Source: JAEKLB01 sp050249235 (lineage in GTDB: Bacteria; Actinomycetota; Acidimicrobiia; Acidimicrobiales; CADCSY01). From it: a stretch of DNA of 37,444 nt. Location: the NCBI GenBank assembly GCA_050249235.1, contig JBFWQW010000016.1:1-37444 (forward strand), read 5' to 3'. The position numbers and the translations under genes are program-made. Numbering within the stretch: the first letter of the stretch is position 1; each line of letters opens with the position of its first letter. The notes below the pieces were generated by a model. That model was not told the origin of the DNA. It worked only from the letters and a program-made list of their open reading frames with translations, and made no database searches. This document shows positions 1 through 7,420 of this stretch, one piece after another.

Positions 1-2
1 CC

Positions 3-107
3 ATCGAGTTCATCGCCGAGGACGAGCTCGTCGAGGTCACACCCCGCCACCTGCGGGTCCGCAAGCGGCTCCTCCGGGAGCAGGACCGGCGCCGCATCGG
101 CCGCTAG
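3..107 (+). CDS. typA: GTPase TypA/BipA, C-terminal end only
   Basis: Only the last 34 codons are in the window; the 5' part lies off the left edge. The reading frame gives IEFIAEDELVEVTP followed by a basic tail rich in Arg and Lys. This matches the conserved C-terminus of the translational GTPase TypA/BipA, in which the acidic D-E-L-V-E-V-T-P stretch precedes a basic tail. TypA is a ribosome-binding EF-G-like GTPase linked to ribosome assembly and stress. The stop codon falls inside the left block of a repeated sequence found again at about 1967-2034. The identification rests on a short segment, but one that is very characteristic of the family. Confidence 0.85.
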   Translation: MEFIAEDELVEVTPRHLRVRKRLLREQDRRRIGR

Positions 108-156
108 TTCCGCTCTCCGTCGAGCTGACCGGCATTGTCCCGGCCGGGTCGACAGG
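101..156 (+). repeat. REP-like repeat, copy 1
   Basis: A left block (101-123) and a right block (131-155) match the copy at 1967-2034. The left block has 3 differences in 23 bases and the right block 1 difference in 25. The right block contains the palindrome CCCGGCCGGG followed by TCGACAG. The copy overlaps the last two codons and stop of typA and extends into the gap. The two copies bracket the cyclase/tenA gene pair. Confidence 0.6.
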
Positions 157-219
157 AAGGGGCGGTGACGAGCCGCCTCGAGCCGGGGCCTCGGCACTCC
201 CCGACGGCAGCGCCCCTCG

Positions 220-252
220 AGGCTTCACCGGCTCAGGCTTCACCGGATCAGG
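220..252 (-). repeat. 15-bp tandem repeat across the cyclase stop codon
   Basis: Two 15-bp units (220-234 and 235-249) differ at one base, and a 3-base start of a third follows. On the minus strand each unit carries a TGA in the frame of the cyclase gene, so the gene ends LIR-stop, then SLSR-stop. The period is a multiple of three, so the stop codon is duplicated in phase. Confidence 0.8.
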
Positions 253-1064
253 AGTGGGGTGACCGCGCACCCGGTGCCGCCCGGTATCGCGATCGGCGCG
301 ATCGCAAGCGCCCCGGCCCGGCGACCGTCGGCGCGGGTCGCGGCGGCTGCGGACGACAGGTCGCAGTTGTCGACGAGGAGCAGCCCGATGGCGCGGATGA
401 GTCGGTGCACGCACAGGGGCGGCTCGTCCGGGTGGCTGGTGTCCAGGAAGTCCCAGCAGACCATCGAGACACCGTGATCGGCGATCCATTCGGCACCGCT
501 GCGCCCGACGCCGGGCTTCGGCATGCCGACCGTCTCCCCGGCCGCGTCGAAGCGGTCGCGCCCGAGGTAGAGGAGGAGGGCGTCGCCGGGTTCGAAGGTG
601 GTGTCGCCGAGGGCGCGGTCGATGTCGTCGCCTCCAACCGGCTCCGCGGCCGACGCCCAGTCGGTGCCCCGGGCGGCAGGCACGTCGACGAGCACGCCCC
701 GCGTGAAGAGACCGTGCCTCGCCAGGTCGTCCATCGAGGACAGGTCGGGGTCACCGGCCGGCCGGCCGCCGTAGAACGTGCCGCCGATCGAGATGTGGTT
801 GAGGGCGTCGAGGTGGGTGTTGACCAGACCGTGGCAGCGGAGCTCGAACCGGTCCGAGGCGAAGCCGGTGTCGCCCTCGGTGACGAACACCTCCAACGTC
901 TCGTCGACCAGCGGCCTGGCCAGGGCCAGGCACTCGCCGGTCTCCACGCTGGCAGCGGCACGACGCCGGGCTGCGGCGTCGACCAGGTTGGCGGTGCCGA
1001 GGCGGTCACCGGTGCCGAAGCGGTTCTCGGCGACGAGCCGGGCCAGGTAGTCGTCGTACTCCAT
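240..1064 (-). CDS. Cyclase-family metal-dependent hydrolase (kynurenine formamidase-like)
   Basis: This 274-residue protein has the hallmark of the cyclase/KynB-type amidohydrolase family (PF04199): a His-rich metal site of the form HxxxxTHxDAxxH, seen here as HGLVNTHLDALNHI near residue 80. A later stretch, around GDALLLYLG, fits the family's core. Members hydrolyse N-formylkynurenine, isatin or related amides; the substrate here cannot be told. A near-perfect Shine-Dalgarno sequence (AAGGAGG on the minus strand, 1069-1075) four bases before the ATG supports the start. It is divergent from tenA with a 97-bp gap. There are no kynurenine-pathway neighbours, so a general amidase or cyclase name is safer than kynB. 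Confidence 0.82.
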   Translation of the reverse strand: MEYDDYLARLVAENRFGTGDRLGTANLVDAAARRRAAASVETGECLALARPLVDETLEVFVTEGDTGFASDRFELRCHGLVNTHLDALNHISIGGTFYGGRPAGDPDLSSMDDLARHGLFTRGVLVDVPAARGTDWASAAEPVGGDDIDRALGDTTFEPGDALLLYLGRDRFDAAGETVGMPKPGVGRSGAEWIADHGVSMVCWDFLDTSHPDEPPLCVHRLIRAIGLLLVDNCDLSSAAAATRADGRRAGALAIAPIAIPGGTGCAVTPLLIR

Positions 1065-1125
1065 GCCTCCTCCTTACTCGATCGCCCCCGGCGGCGCTCT
1101 CCTGCCCGTCGCGACCACCCCGGAA

Positions 1126-1154
1126 TTGACGGTGGTCGCACGGGCGCCTAGCCA
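1126..1154 (+). promoter_or_regulatory. tenA promoter, leaderless
   Basis: A -35 TTGACG (1126-1131) and a -10 TAGCCA (1149-1154) are separated by exactly 17 bases. The -10 ends 7 bases before the ATG at 1162, so the transcript would start at or next to the start codon. No thiamine-pyrophosphate riboswitch is visible in the 97-bp gap. Confidence 0.6.
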
Positions 1155-1161
1155 CGGGCGA

Positions 1162-1782
1162 ATGCCCGCCCGCGAGCTGTTCGACCGCCACCGGGCCACG
1201 GCCGAGGCCTGCCGCGACCACCCCTTCCTCGCCGGCATCGCCGACGGCACGCTTCCACCGGCGGCCTTCGTGTTCTACGTGGGCCAGGACGCGGTCTTCC
1301 TCGACGCGTTCGCCCGTGCCTACGCCTTGGGCGTGGCCAAGGCCCCCGACCGCTCGACGATGTCGACGTGGAAGGGGCTCCTCGACGGAGCCCTCGACGA
1401 GCTGCGCCTCCACCGGACGTACGCCGAGCGGTGGGGTGCGCCGCTCGAGCCGGAGCCGGCCCCCGCCACCGCCGCCTACACCGACTTCCTGTTGCGGGTG
1501 GCCGCCTTGGAGCCACTCGGCAACCTGGCCGCGGCGATGACCCCGTGCATGCGGCTCTACGCCTGGCTGGGCGAACAGCTGGCGCCCCGGACCGCCGCCG
1601 ACAGCCCGTACCGGGAATGGGTGGACACCTACGCAGAGCCCGGGTTCGAGGCGCTGGCGTCGACCCTGGAGCGCGAGCTCGACCGCCTCGGCGGCGACCA
1701 GACGGTGGTGGGCGACCACTACCGAACGGCGATGCGCCTGGAGCTGCGCTTCTTCGATGCCGCTTGGCGGGCCGGACGGTGA
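1162..1782 (+). CDS. tenA: TenA/thiaminase II family protein
   Basis: This 206-residue protein belongs to the heme-oxygenase-like TenA family, which hydrolyses aminopyrimidine products of thiamine breakdown (salvage) and in some members thiamine itself. Visible family landmarks are the YVGQDAVFLDAF segment with Asp at 43, the MTPCMRLYAW segment with the catalytic-type Cys at about 129, and the C-terminal MRLELRFFD with Glu at about 194. The Cys places it in the TenA_C class. The frame is open further upstream, but the ATG at 1162 is chosen because homology begins there and a promoter lies just before it. No other thiamine genes are adjacent, so salvage is inferred from the family only. Confidence 0.85.
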   Translation: MPARELFDRHRATAEACRDHPFLAGIADGTLPPAAFVFYVGQDAVFLDAFARAYALGVAKAPDRSTMSTWKGLLDGALDELRLHRTYAERWGAPLEPEPAPATAAYTDFLLRVAALEPLGNLAAAMTPCMRLYAWLGEQLAPRTAADSPYREWVDTYAEPGFEALASTLERELDRLGGDQTVVGDHYRTAMRLELRFFDAAWRAGR

Positions 1783-1800
1783 CGGCCGCCGGCGTTCGGG

Positions 1801-1839
1801 CGATCGGCCGATCGGGCGTTCGCCTCGCTTGCCGAGGCG
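1801..1839 (+). terminator. Palindrome and hairpin after tenA
   Basis: A perfect 14-bp palindrome, CGATCGGCCGATCG (1801-1814), is followed by a hairpin with stem CGCCTCG/CGAGGCG (1821-1827 and 1833-1839) and a 5-base loop. It starts 18 bases after the tenA stop. There is no T-tract, as is common for terminators in GC-rich actinomycetes. Function is inferred from position and shape. Confidence 0.45.
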
Positions 1840-1966
1840 TGGCCCCCGGCCCCCGTCCCCTTCGATCCACGTCGTACACCCCGCGACCTCGACGCGTCGA
1901 CCTCGGCGCCGGCGACGGTCGAAGCCCGACCCGAGCGAGCGGTGGGGAGGGGCGGTCCGCGCCGGT

Positions 1967-2036
1967 CCGCTCGTTCCGTTCTCTGTCGACTCGCTGTCGA
2001 CTTGACGGGGGCATCGTCCCGGCCGGGTCGACAGAG
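1967..2036 (+). repeat. REP-like repeat, copy 2, with 10-bp inverted repeat
   Basis: This is the second copy of the element at 101-156. It has an extra 11-bp tandem duplication (around 1983-2004) and outer arms CTCTGTCGAC (1981-1990) and GTCGACAGAG (2027-2036) that are perfect inverted repeats. It could fold as a long-loop hairpin just beyond the 3' end of the GT87 gene. Origin as a small dispersed repeat is inference. Confidence 0.6.
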
Positions 2037-2044
2037 CGCGGAGG

Positions 2045-3421
2045 TCAGGTGCCGACGGGTTCGAGGACGAGCTCGTCCCGCTCGTCGCCGGTGGGGGCGC
2101 CGCGCTCGCCGTCGGTGTCGGGCCGGACCGGCTGGCGGGGGAGCCGGAGGGTGACGACGGCGGCGGCGGCGGCGAGGGCCACGACCAGCCCGCTCAGGAG
2201 CGACGTGACGTCTCGCACCTCGAGCCAAGGGATCGAGAGCGCCCGCACGAGGGTGCGGGGCGGGACCATGAGGAGCAGGGCGACCGCGCCGGCCGGCACC
2301 CGCAGGACCCGGCGGCCCACCGGCGGCAGGCTCGCCGTCGGCGCGGCAAGCAGGGCGAGGAGCGGCCAGGCCAGCAGGAGGACGTTGTAGTTCTGGCTGG
2401 CCAGCGAGAGCACGGTGGCGGCCGCGACCACGATGCACACCGGCGGGTCGTCGATCCGCAGGCCGCGGCGGGCCGCGACCACGACGAACCCGGCCGTGAC
2501 CCCCAGGATCACGGCGAACATCGCCCACTCGGCAACCGACGGGAGCTCGACCCCGGTGAGGCGGTTGACGAGGCTCGGCAGGTCGATACGGAGCTGGGCG
2601 CCGAGGCGGTTGTTGCCGTCCGACGAGGCCCGGTCGAGGTTGTCCCGGAGGGCGTCGACGAAGCCGCCGACGCCACCCGAGAAGCGCAGGCCGGTGACGG
2701 CCACCACCAGCCCGGGGACAGCCGTCAGCCCGAAGCCGACGGCGAGTGGCCGCCACCGCCCCAGCAGCAGGAGCAGGACCAACACGGGGAGGCCGATGGT
2801 GGCCTTGAAGAGGGCGATGGCCAGCCCGATCCCCGCCAGCACGGGCCGGTCGCGGTCGGCGTAGCGCCAGGCCAGGTAGGCCCCCAGCGCGGGGACCAGG
2901 GTCACCTGGCCCAGGTTCAGCACGGCGTGGCCCGGCATGCTCAACGCCAGCAGGGCGGCCAGGCCGAGCACGACGTCGGCCCGGGTGGACAGCCGGGCGA
3001 ACCGGAGGCAGACCACGGCGAACACCACCAGCAGGGCAGCCGAGAGCGCCCACCACAGCCCCTCGGCGGCCTCCAGCGGGAGCAGCGAGATCGGCGCCGC
3101 CAGGAGGACCAGGTGACCCGGCCCGTAGAGGGGGAACACGCCTTCGATGTCCGTGCGCTCGCTCATGGCGACCAGGTCGTAGGGGTTCACACCGTCCCGC
3201 AGGCCTTGGCCGGCGTAGAAGACGACCGTCCGGAAGTCGACCATCCCGTCGCGGCGGGTCACGAGCTCGTCACTGGCCGGCCGCTGGGCCACCGTGACGT
3301 GCTCGGCGAAGGCGCCCCGGAGGTTCACGGCCAGGGCCGCCACGAGCAGGAGCCCGGCCAGCACGACCCGCACGTCGCGCCTGGGCGCCAGCCGCCGCAG
3401 CCACGTCGCCGACCGGGTCAT
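2045..3421 (-). CDS. GT87/DUF2029-type membrane glycosyltransferase (mannosyltransferase-like)
   Basis: This polytopic membrane protein of 458 residues has about ten hydrophobic segments. An early periplasmic loop contains DFRTVVFYAGQGLRDGVNPY, typical of polyprenyl-phosphate-mannose-dependent GT-C enzymes of family GT87 (PimE-like), where an acidic residue and an NPYD-type motif follow the first transmembrane helix. LYGPGHLVLLAAP and LNLGQVTLVPALGAYLAW are further family-like segments. Such enzymes add mannose to lipid-linked glycans or glycolipids on the outer face of the membrane. The start is placed at 3421 rather than the ATG 30 bases upstream because a TAGCCT -10 hexamer lies 7 bases before it. 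The acceptor is unknown and no glycan cluster is nearby. Confidence 0.75.
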   Translation of the reverse strand: MTRSATWLRRLAPRRDVRVVLAGLLLVAALAVNLRGAFAEHVTVAQRPASDELVTRRDGMVDFRTVVFYAGQGLRDGVNPYDLVAMSERTDIEGVFPLYGPGHLVLLAAPISLLPLEAAEGLWWALSAALLVVFAVVCLRFARLSTRADVVLGLAALLALSMPGHAVLNLGQVTLVPALGAYLAWRYADRDRPVLAGIGLAIALFKATIGLPVLVLLLLLGRWRPLAVGFGLTAVPGLVVAVTGLRFSGGVGGFVDALRDNLDRASSDGNNRLGAQLRIDLPSLVNRLTGVELPSVAEWAMFAVILGVTAGFVVVAARRGLRIDDPPVCIVVAAATVLSLASQNYNVLLLAWPLLALLAAPTASLPPVGRRVLRVPAGAVALLLMVPPRTLVRALSIPWLEVRDVTSLLSGLVVALAAAAAVVTLRLPRQPVRPDTDGERGAPTGDERDELVLEPVGT

Positions 3422-3428
3422 CCGGAGC

Positions 3429-3434
3429 AGGCTA
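3429..3434 (-). promoter_or_regulatory. -10 element for the GT87 gene
   Basis: TAGCCT on the minus strand lies 7 bases upstream of the ATG at 3421. The spacing is the leaderless arrangement seen repeatedly in this window, and it favours 3421 over 3451 as the start. No clear -35 is visible. Confidence 0.5.
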
Positions 3435-3626
3435 GGGCGACGACTGGACAACTACACCTGGTGCAGGTCCGCCGCTCCGTGGTGGTGAGACGACTCGAAG
3501 TGGGGGTCGGTCGGTCGATCGCCCCCTCCGGCCAGGTTCGCCGGGGTGCCGGGCGGCTCCAGCCCATCGTTGTCCCTCCGTCCCCCCGGGGACCGGTTCC
3601 GCTCGCCGGACGCCCCGAGGACAGGG

Positions 3627-4424
3627 TCAGCGAGACGACGGGCGGGCGACTGGCGGGGCGACCGGGACGGCCGGGTGGGGGAGCGGTGCACCGGTGCGCT
3701 CGGCGAGCGCCGCCAGCAGGAGGTCGTGGGCCACCGGGCCGACCATGGCCCGCAGCTCCTCGGCCATCGACGAGAGCACGGTCTCGCCGCCCACGAAGGC
3801 GTCCCCGCTCTCGGTGCACCACCAGGCGAACTCCTCGCCGCCCTCGCCCCAGTCCCGCCGCTTCCACTCCCGAAGCGTGGAGGTCACGTGGCCGAGCTCG
3901 TCGGTGCTGTCGACCCGACGCAGGGGGAGCTGCCAGCACACCTCGGGCTTCAAGGTCATGTGGTGGAGGCCCCGGCGCAGGGCGGCGAGGTGGAGCGCGC
4001 AGCCGGCCCCGTGCTCGAAGTCGGGGCGGTTGAGGAAGATGCAGGCGCCCTTGTGCAGGTGGGTGGTCCAGGCCCCGTCCCGCTCCGTGACGACGCCCTT
4101 GCGCCGGCCGGCCCTGCGGAACTGCCACTCGTCCGCCGTGAGCGTTGCCGCCGCCGCCACGGTGGCGTCACGGTCGGCGTCGTCGACGAAGTGGGCGCCG
4201 TACGAGCAGCAGCCGTGGACGAGCTCGGGCGCCTCCTCGGTGAGCACGCCCTTGCAGCCGGCCGCGAAGATGCATGTCCACCTCGAGAGCAGGAAGGTCA
4301 CGTCGAACAGCCAGGTGCGGGCCTCGCCGGGGTCCTCGAAGGAGAGCCACTCGTGCCGGTCGTCCGGGTGGGGCCCGCCCGGGCGTTCGTCCGCGCCCGA
4401 GCCGGTGTTGGCACGACCGGTCAT
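3627..4424 (-). CDS. Cysteine-rich protein, possibly YkgJ/DUF3109-like metal- or Fe-S-binding
   Basis: This 265-residue soluble protein has a striking cysteine pattern: CIFAAGCKG, then GCCSYGAHF, ACIFLN, GAGCALHLA, KPEVCWQLPLR and a late WWCTES. The order (cysteine pair, adjacent CC, ACxF, CALH, KPxxCxxxPLR, W-C) resembles the layout of DUF3109 and YkgJ-type proteins, which are thought to bind a metal or Fe-S cluster. I do not recognise a defined function. The ATG at 4424 is used; a TACCCT -10 (minus strand, 4434-4439) lies 9 bases before it. It is divergent from an F420-type oxidoreductase gene 21 bases away. The C-terminal 25 residues are Pro/Ala-rich and probably disordered. Confidence 0.65.
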   Translation of the reverse strand: MTGRANTGSGADERPGGPHPDDRHEWLSFEDPGEARTWLFDVTFLLSRWTCIFAAGCKGVLTEEAPELVHGCCSYGAHFVDDADRDATVAAAATLTADEWQFRRAGRRKGVVTERDGAWTTHLHKGACIFLNRPDFEHGAGCALHLAALRRGLHHMTLKPEVCWQLPLRRVDSTDELGHVTSTLREWKRRDWGEGGEEFAWWCTESGDAFVGGETVLSSMAEELRAMVGPVAHDLLLAALAERTGAPLPHPAVPVAPPVARPSSR

Positions 4425-4445
4425 GGAGGTGCGAGGGTACGTCCC

Positions 4446-5303
4446 GTGAAGGTCCGGTTCGGCATCGGTCTCGGAGGCACGAGCCAGCCGGCTGGGCTCG
4501 CCGAGGCGGCCGAGGCGATCCTCGAGCACGGGTTCGACTCCATCTGGCTGCCCGAGATCCTCACCCGCCCCGGCCCCGATCCACTGGCCGCCCTGGCCTG
4601 GCTGAGCGGGCGCCATCCACGGTTGAAGATCGGCACCACGATGCTGCTGCCCGGCCGCAATCTCGTGCGCCTGGCCAAGCAGCTGGCCACCCTCGACCAG
4701 CTGTCGTCGGGCCGGTTCCTCGTGACCTTCGTGCCCGGCATCGCCCAGGGCGCCGAGCGGGAGGCCGTCGGCGTGCCGGTGCGGGACCGGGGGGCCGCCA
4801 TCGAGCACGGGCTGCCCTACGTCCGGCGGCTGCTCGACGGCGAGGAGGTCGACGGCGTGATCCTCGACCCCCGGCCGGCCCAGGCCGTGTTCTCGATGTG
4901 GCTGGGCGGCACCGTGCCGGCGTCGCTCGACCGTTGCGGCCGCCTCGCCGACGGCTGGCTGCCCTCGCTCCTCTTCCCGGAGGACGCCGCCGCCGGGCGC
5001 GAGGTGATCGAGCTGGCCGCGGCCGGCGCCGGCCGCACGGTCGACCCGGAGCACTTCGGCGTCAGCATCGGCTACTCGCTGGGACCGATGCCGGAGGCGA
5101 CCCGGGCGTCGCTCTCGGCCCGGGCCCGGGGCCGCGACCTCGAGTCGCTGTTCCCCCAGAGCCTGGAAGCCCTCCGCGGTCTGGTCGAAGGCCACATCGC
5201 GGCCGGCTTCTCGAAGTTCGTGCTCCGGCCGAGCGGCCCGGTCGACTCCTGGTCGGACGAGCTCGGCGCCCTCTCGGCCGCCGTCCACGACCTCCAGACC
5301 TGA
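4446..5303 (+). CDS. LLM-class flavin/F420-dependent oxidoreductase
   Basis: This luciferase-like monooxygenase family protein has 285 residues from a GTG start. The N-terminus VRFGIGLGGTSQP is the first strand of a TIM barrel. GFDSIWLPEIL, the LKIGTTMLLPGR strand and LATLDQLSSGRF are classic LLM segments that build the flavin or F420 pocket. GRLADGWLPSLL is the late conserved segment. In actinomycetes most members of this type use the deazaflavin F420, and the FO synthase gene lies 4-5 kb away. The substrate is unknown. No Shine-Dalgarno sequence is apparent, and the start lies only 21 bases from the divergent cysteine-rich gene. Confidence 0.85.
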   Translation: MKVRFGIGLGGTSQPAGLAEAAEAILEHGFDSIWLPEILTRPGPDPLAALAWLSGRHPRLKIGTTMLLPGRNLVRLAKQLATLDQLSSGRFLVTFVPGIAQGAEREAVGVPVRDRGAAIEHGLPYVRRLLDGEEVDGVILDPRPAQAVFSMWLGGTVPASLDRCGRLADGWLPSLLFPEDAAAGREVIELAAAGAGRTVDPEHFGVSIGYSLGPMPEATRASLSARARGRDLESLFPQSLEALRGLVEGHIAAGFSKFVLRPSGPVDSWSDELGALSAAVHDLQT

Positions 5304-5333
5304 CTCGCAGGAACGGTCGGGCGCGCCGCCCGC

Positions 5334-6710
5334 TCAGGCGGTGCCGGCCAGCTCGTGCCAGAGCTCCCCGGCCGCGAGCAGCCCCTTCCAGAACTGGTCC
5401 ATGACCATGCGCTCGTTCGGCGCGTGCAGGCGGTCGCCCGGCAGCCCCACGCCCAGGAACAGCACCGGGGCGTCGAGCACCCGGCCCAGGGCCTCCTCCG
5501 GGCCGCTGCCGCCCTCCCGGGTGAAGAGGGGCGCCGTGCCCCACACCCGCTCGATGGCCCGGCTGAGCGCCCCGACGGCCGGGTGCTCCACCGGGGTGAG
5601 GGCCGGGGCCACCCCGCCGAGGGCGGTGACGGCCAGGTCCAGGCCGGCCGGCACCCGGGCCGCCAGCCAGGCCCGGAAGGCCGCCTCGACCTCGTCGGGA
5701 CGCTGGTCGGGCACCAGCCTGAACGTCACCTTGAGGTTGACGGTGGCGGGCACGATGGTCTTGATCCCGCCGCCGGCGTACCCGCCATGGAGGCCGACCA
5801 CCTCCGCCGTCGGCCGGTAGCCGATCCTGGCCAGGGTCGACCAGCCGGCCTCGCCCTCGAGTCGCCGGGTGCCGGCGTCGGCCGCCCAGGCCCCCTCGTC
5901 GAAGGGCAGGGCCGCCAGGCTGGCCTCCTCGTCCGGCCCGAGCGGCCGCACCCGGTCGTAGAACCCCGGCAGCGTCACCCGGCCGTCCCCGTCGTGGAGG
6001 GCGGCGACGAGGCGGGCGGCATGGTGCAGGGGGTTGGCCACGGCCCCGCCGTACAGGCCCGAGTGCAGGTCGCCGTCGGCGGCGCGGAGCACGACGTCGA
6101 AGGCCACCAGGCCCCGCATGCCGACGCAGGTCGAGGGCACGTCCGGCGCCCACATGCCGGTGTCCGAGACCACCACCACGTCGCAACGGAGCTGGTCGGG
6201 CCGCGAGGCCAGCAGCGCCTCGAAGTGCGGGCTGCCGACCTCCTCCTCGCCCTCGACCAGGAACTTGAGGTTCACCGGGAGCCGGCCTTCGGTGGCGAGC
6301 AGGCCCCGGGCCGCCTCGAGCTCGTAGAGCACCTGGCCCTTGTCGTCGATGGCGCCCCGCGCCAGACACTCGCCGTCGACGATCGCCGGCTCGAAGGGCG
6401 GGTGCCGCCACAGCTCGAGCGGGTCGACCGGCTGCACGTCGTGGTGCCCGTACACCAGCACCGTGGGGGCGTCGGCCCCGGCGTGGAGCCAGTCGGCGTA
6501 CACGGCCGGGTGCCCGGGCGTCTCGACCACCTCGACGTGCTCCAGGCCGGCGGCGGTGAGGCGGTCGGCGCACCACACCGCCGACGCCCGGACGTCGCCG
6601 GCGTGGTCGGGGAGCGACGAGATGCTCGGGATCCGGAGCCACTCGAGGAGATCGCCGACGATCCGCTCCCGCTCGGCGGCCACGTAGGAGGACAGTCGGA
6701 GGGCCGTCAC
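5334..6710 (-). CDS. M20 family metallopeptidase (dipeptidase)
   Basis: This 458-residue dizinc peptidase is in the M20 CNDP/ArgE-DapE superfamily. Zinc-site motifs are present in order: YGHHDVQPVDP (His and catalytic Asp), GAIDDKGQ (bridging Asp), EGEEEVGS (general-base Glu and zinc-ligand Glu), VVSDTGMW (Asp) and, near the end, LHAPNERM (His). The lid domain carries FDVVLRAADGDLHSGLYGG with the His that completes the active site of the dimer. The sequence favours a broad dipeptidase over a biosynthetic deacylase. A GTG start at 6710 is supported by a TAGTGT -10 six bases upstream. It is divergent from the 65-residue gene at 6734. Confidence 0.88.
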   Translation of the reverse strand: MTALRLSSYVAAERERIVGDLLEWLRIPSISSLPDHAGDVRASAVWCADRLTAAGLEHVEVVETPGHPAVYADWLHAGADAPTVLVYGHHDVQPVDPLELWRHPPFEPAIVDGECLARGAIDDKGQVLYELEAARGLLATEGRLPVNLKFLVEGEEEVGSPHFEALLASRPDQLRCDVVVVSDTGMWAPDVPSTCVGMRGLVAFDVVLRAADGDLHSGLYGGAVANPLHHAARLVAALHDGDGRVTLPGFYDRVRPLGPDEEASLAALPFDEGAWAADAGTRRLEGEAGWSTLARIGYRPTAEVVGLHGGYAGGGIKTIVPATVNLKVTFRLVPDQRPDEVEAAFRAWLAARVPAGLDLAVTALGGVAPALTPVEHPAVGALSRAIERVWGTAPLFTREGGSGPEEALGRVLDAPVLFLGVGLPGDRLHAPNERMVMDQFWKGLLAAGELWHELAGTA

Positions 6711-6716
6711 GGCCCG

Positions 6717-6726
6717 ACACTACGGT
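6717..6726. promoter_or_regulatory. Overlapping divergent -10 elements sharing a TA step
   Basis: The plus-strand -10 TACGGT (6721-6726) and the minus-strand -10 TAGTGT (6722-6717) overlap by the two bases TA. They sit 7 bases before the ATG at 6734 and 6 bases before the GTG at 6710. Both genes would be leaderless, and the two promoters could not be occupied by RNA polymerase at once. Confidence 0.55.
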
Positions 6727-6733
6727 CCGGACC

Positions 6734-6931
6734 ATGGCAGGCGAGTTCGACGACATCCGGGGCCGGCTCGAAGGGATCGCCGAGGAGCTCGCCGACCTCG
6801 CCATCGTCCGGCTCCGCGAGTCGATCGACGCCGGCGGCCACGAGCTGCCGGTCGACGAGAAGCGCCTCACCCGGGCCCGGCGGTCCGTCGAGAAGGCGAT
6901 CTCGATCCTCCGGGAGCCCGACGCGGACTGA
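6734..6931 (+). CDS. Small conserved-type helical protein, function unknown
   Basis: This 65-residue soluble protein is predicted largely alpha-helical with many charged residues: RLEGIAEELADLAIVRLRES, then a DEKRLTRARRSVEKAI helix. I do not recognise a characterised family; the composition looks like small cytosolic actinomycete proteins of unknown role. It has its own start (ATG) with a leaderless -10 upstream, and codon usage (strong G/C at third positions) like a real gene. It stands alone, followed by a hairpin at 6942-6964 and a gene-free stretch. Confidence 0.65.
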   Translation: MAGEFDDIRGRLEGIAEELADLAIVRLRESIDAGGHELPVDEKRLTRARRSVEKAISILREPDAD

Positions 6932-7252
6932 CGCGGATCGCGATGCGGGCGTCGTGCCCGCGTCCCGCTCCCGGCGCTCGGCGGGAGTCACCGATCGGGT
7001 CTTCGGGGCCACGCCGGGGCGAGCGGTGACGGGGTTGCTCACCCCGCCGTCTCGACGGTCGGCTCGCTGGTGGGTCAGCCGCTTCGGTTGCTGGGGTGGA
7101 TGGCGTCGTGCGGGGGACGTCCGTGGTGCGGATCCGCCGCGGCGGGCTCGGCGCGGGGGAGGGGCCTGTTCGGGCACGGATTCGGGCCTCCCGGGGACGG
7201 TTCCGCGGAGCCGGTCTCCGGACCCGTCGCCGGCGCCCGCGGTGAGCCCGGC
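6932..7252. other. Gene-free gap between convergent genes, with hairpins
   Basis: This stretch of 321 bases between two convergent genes shows no convincing coding frame. Just after the upstream stop there is a hairpin with a 9-bp stem including one wobble pair (6942-6950 with 6956-6964) and a 5-base loop. It is followed by a CTCCCG/CGGGAG inverted repeat (6968-6973 and 6982-6987). These may act as terminators. The remainder shows nothing I can assign. Confidence 0.5.
6942..6964 (+). terminator. Hairpin after the 65-residue gene
   Basis: Core stem GCGGGC/GCCCGC (6945-6950 and 6956-6961), extended by a wobble and two further pairs, with loop GTCGT. It begins 10 bases after the stop codon and has no T-tract. 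A terminator role is inferred. Confidence 0.45.
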
Positions 7253-7420
7253 TCAGGGTTGCTCGCGCACCGGACCGACGTCGGGGAGGCGCACGACCAG
7301 GCGGCGGCCGTCGGGACCCTCGATGACGAGCTCGTGGGGGTCGACGGGCTGGCCGGCAGGATCCAGGTCGCCCTGGCCGTCGTCGTCCTCCTCGCCGGGC
7401 CGGCGGGCGATCTGGCCCAT
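7253..7420 (-). CDS. 55-residue acidic protein coupled to the LOG gene
   Basis: This short frame begins ATG at 7420, and its A is also the last base of the TGA stop of the LOG-family gene (TGATG overlap). Such overlaps usually mean translational coupling. The protein has an acidic, disordered-looking first half (EEDDDGQGDLDP) and a compact second half (HELVIEGPDGRRLVVRLPDV) that looks like a beta-hairpin. I do not recognise a family. Tight coupling and even codon bias argue that it is a real gene, perhaps acting with the LOG protein. Confidence 0.6.
   Translation of the reverse strand: MGQIARRPGEEDDDGQGDLDPAGQPVDPHELVIEGPDGRRLVVRLPDVGPVREQP

Noticed and set aside
1065..1161. Possible thiamine-pyrophosphate riboswitch before tenA
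   Set aside because: The gap holds a good -35/-10 pair placed for leaderless transcription, and none of the conserved THI-box segments are present.
1801..1814. CGATCGGCCGATCG palindrome as a regulator site
   Set aside because: It lies directly after the tenA stop and before a terminator-like hairpin, not near a promoter.
3627..5288. A 553-codon open frame on the minus strand spanning the oxidoreductase gene
   Set aside because: Only the part from the ATG at 4424 resembles a real protein. The upstream part is antisense to the clear LLM oxidoreductase and has the His/Asp/Gly-rich composition of a GC-rich shadow frame.
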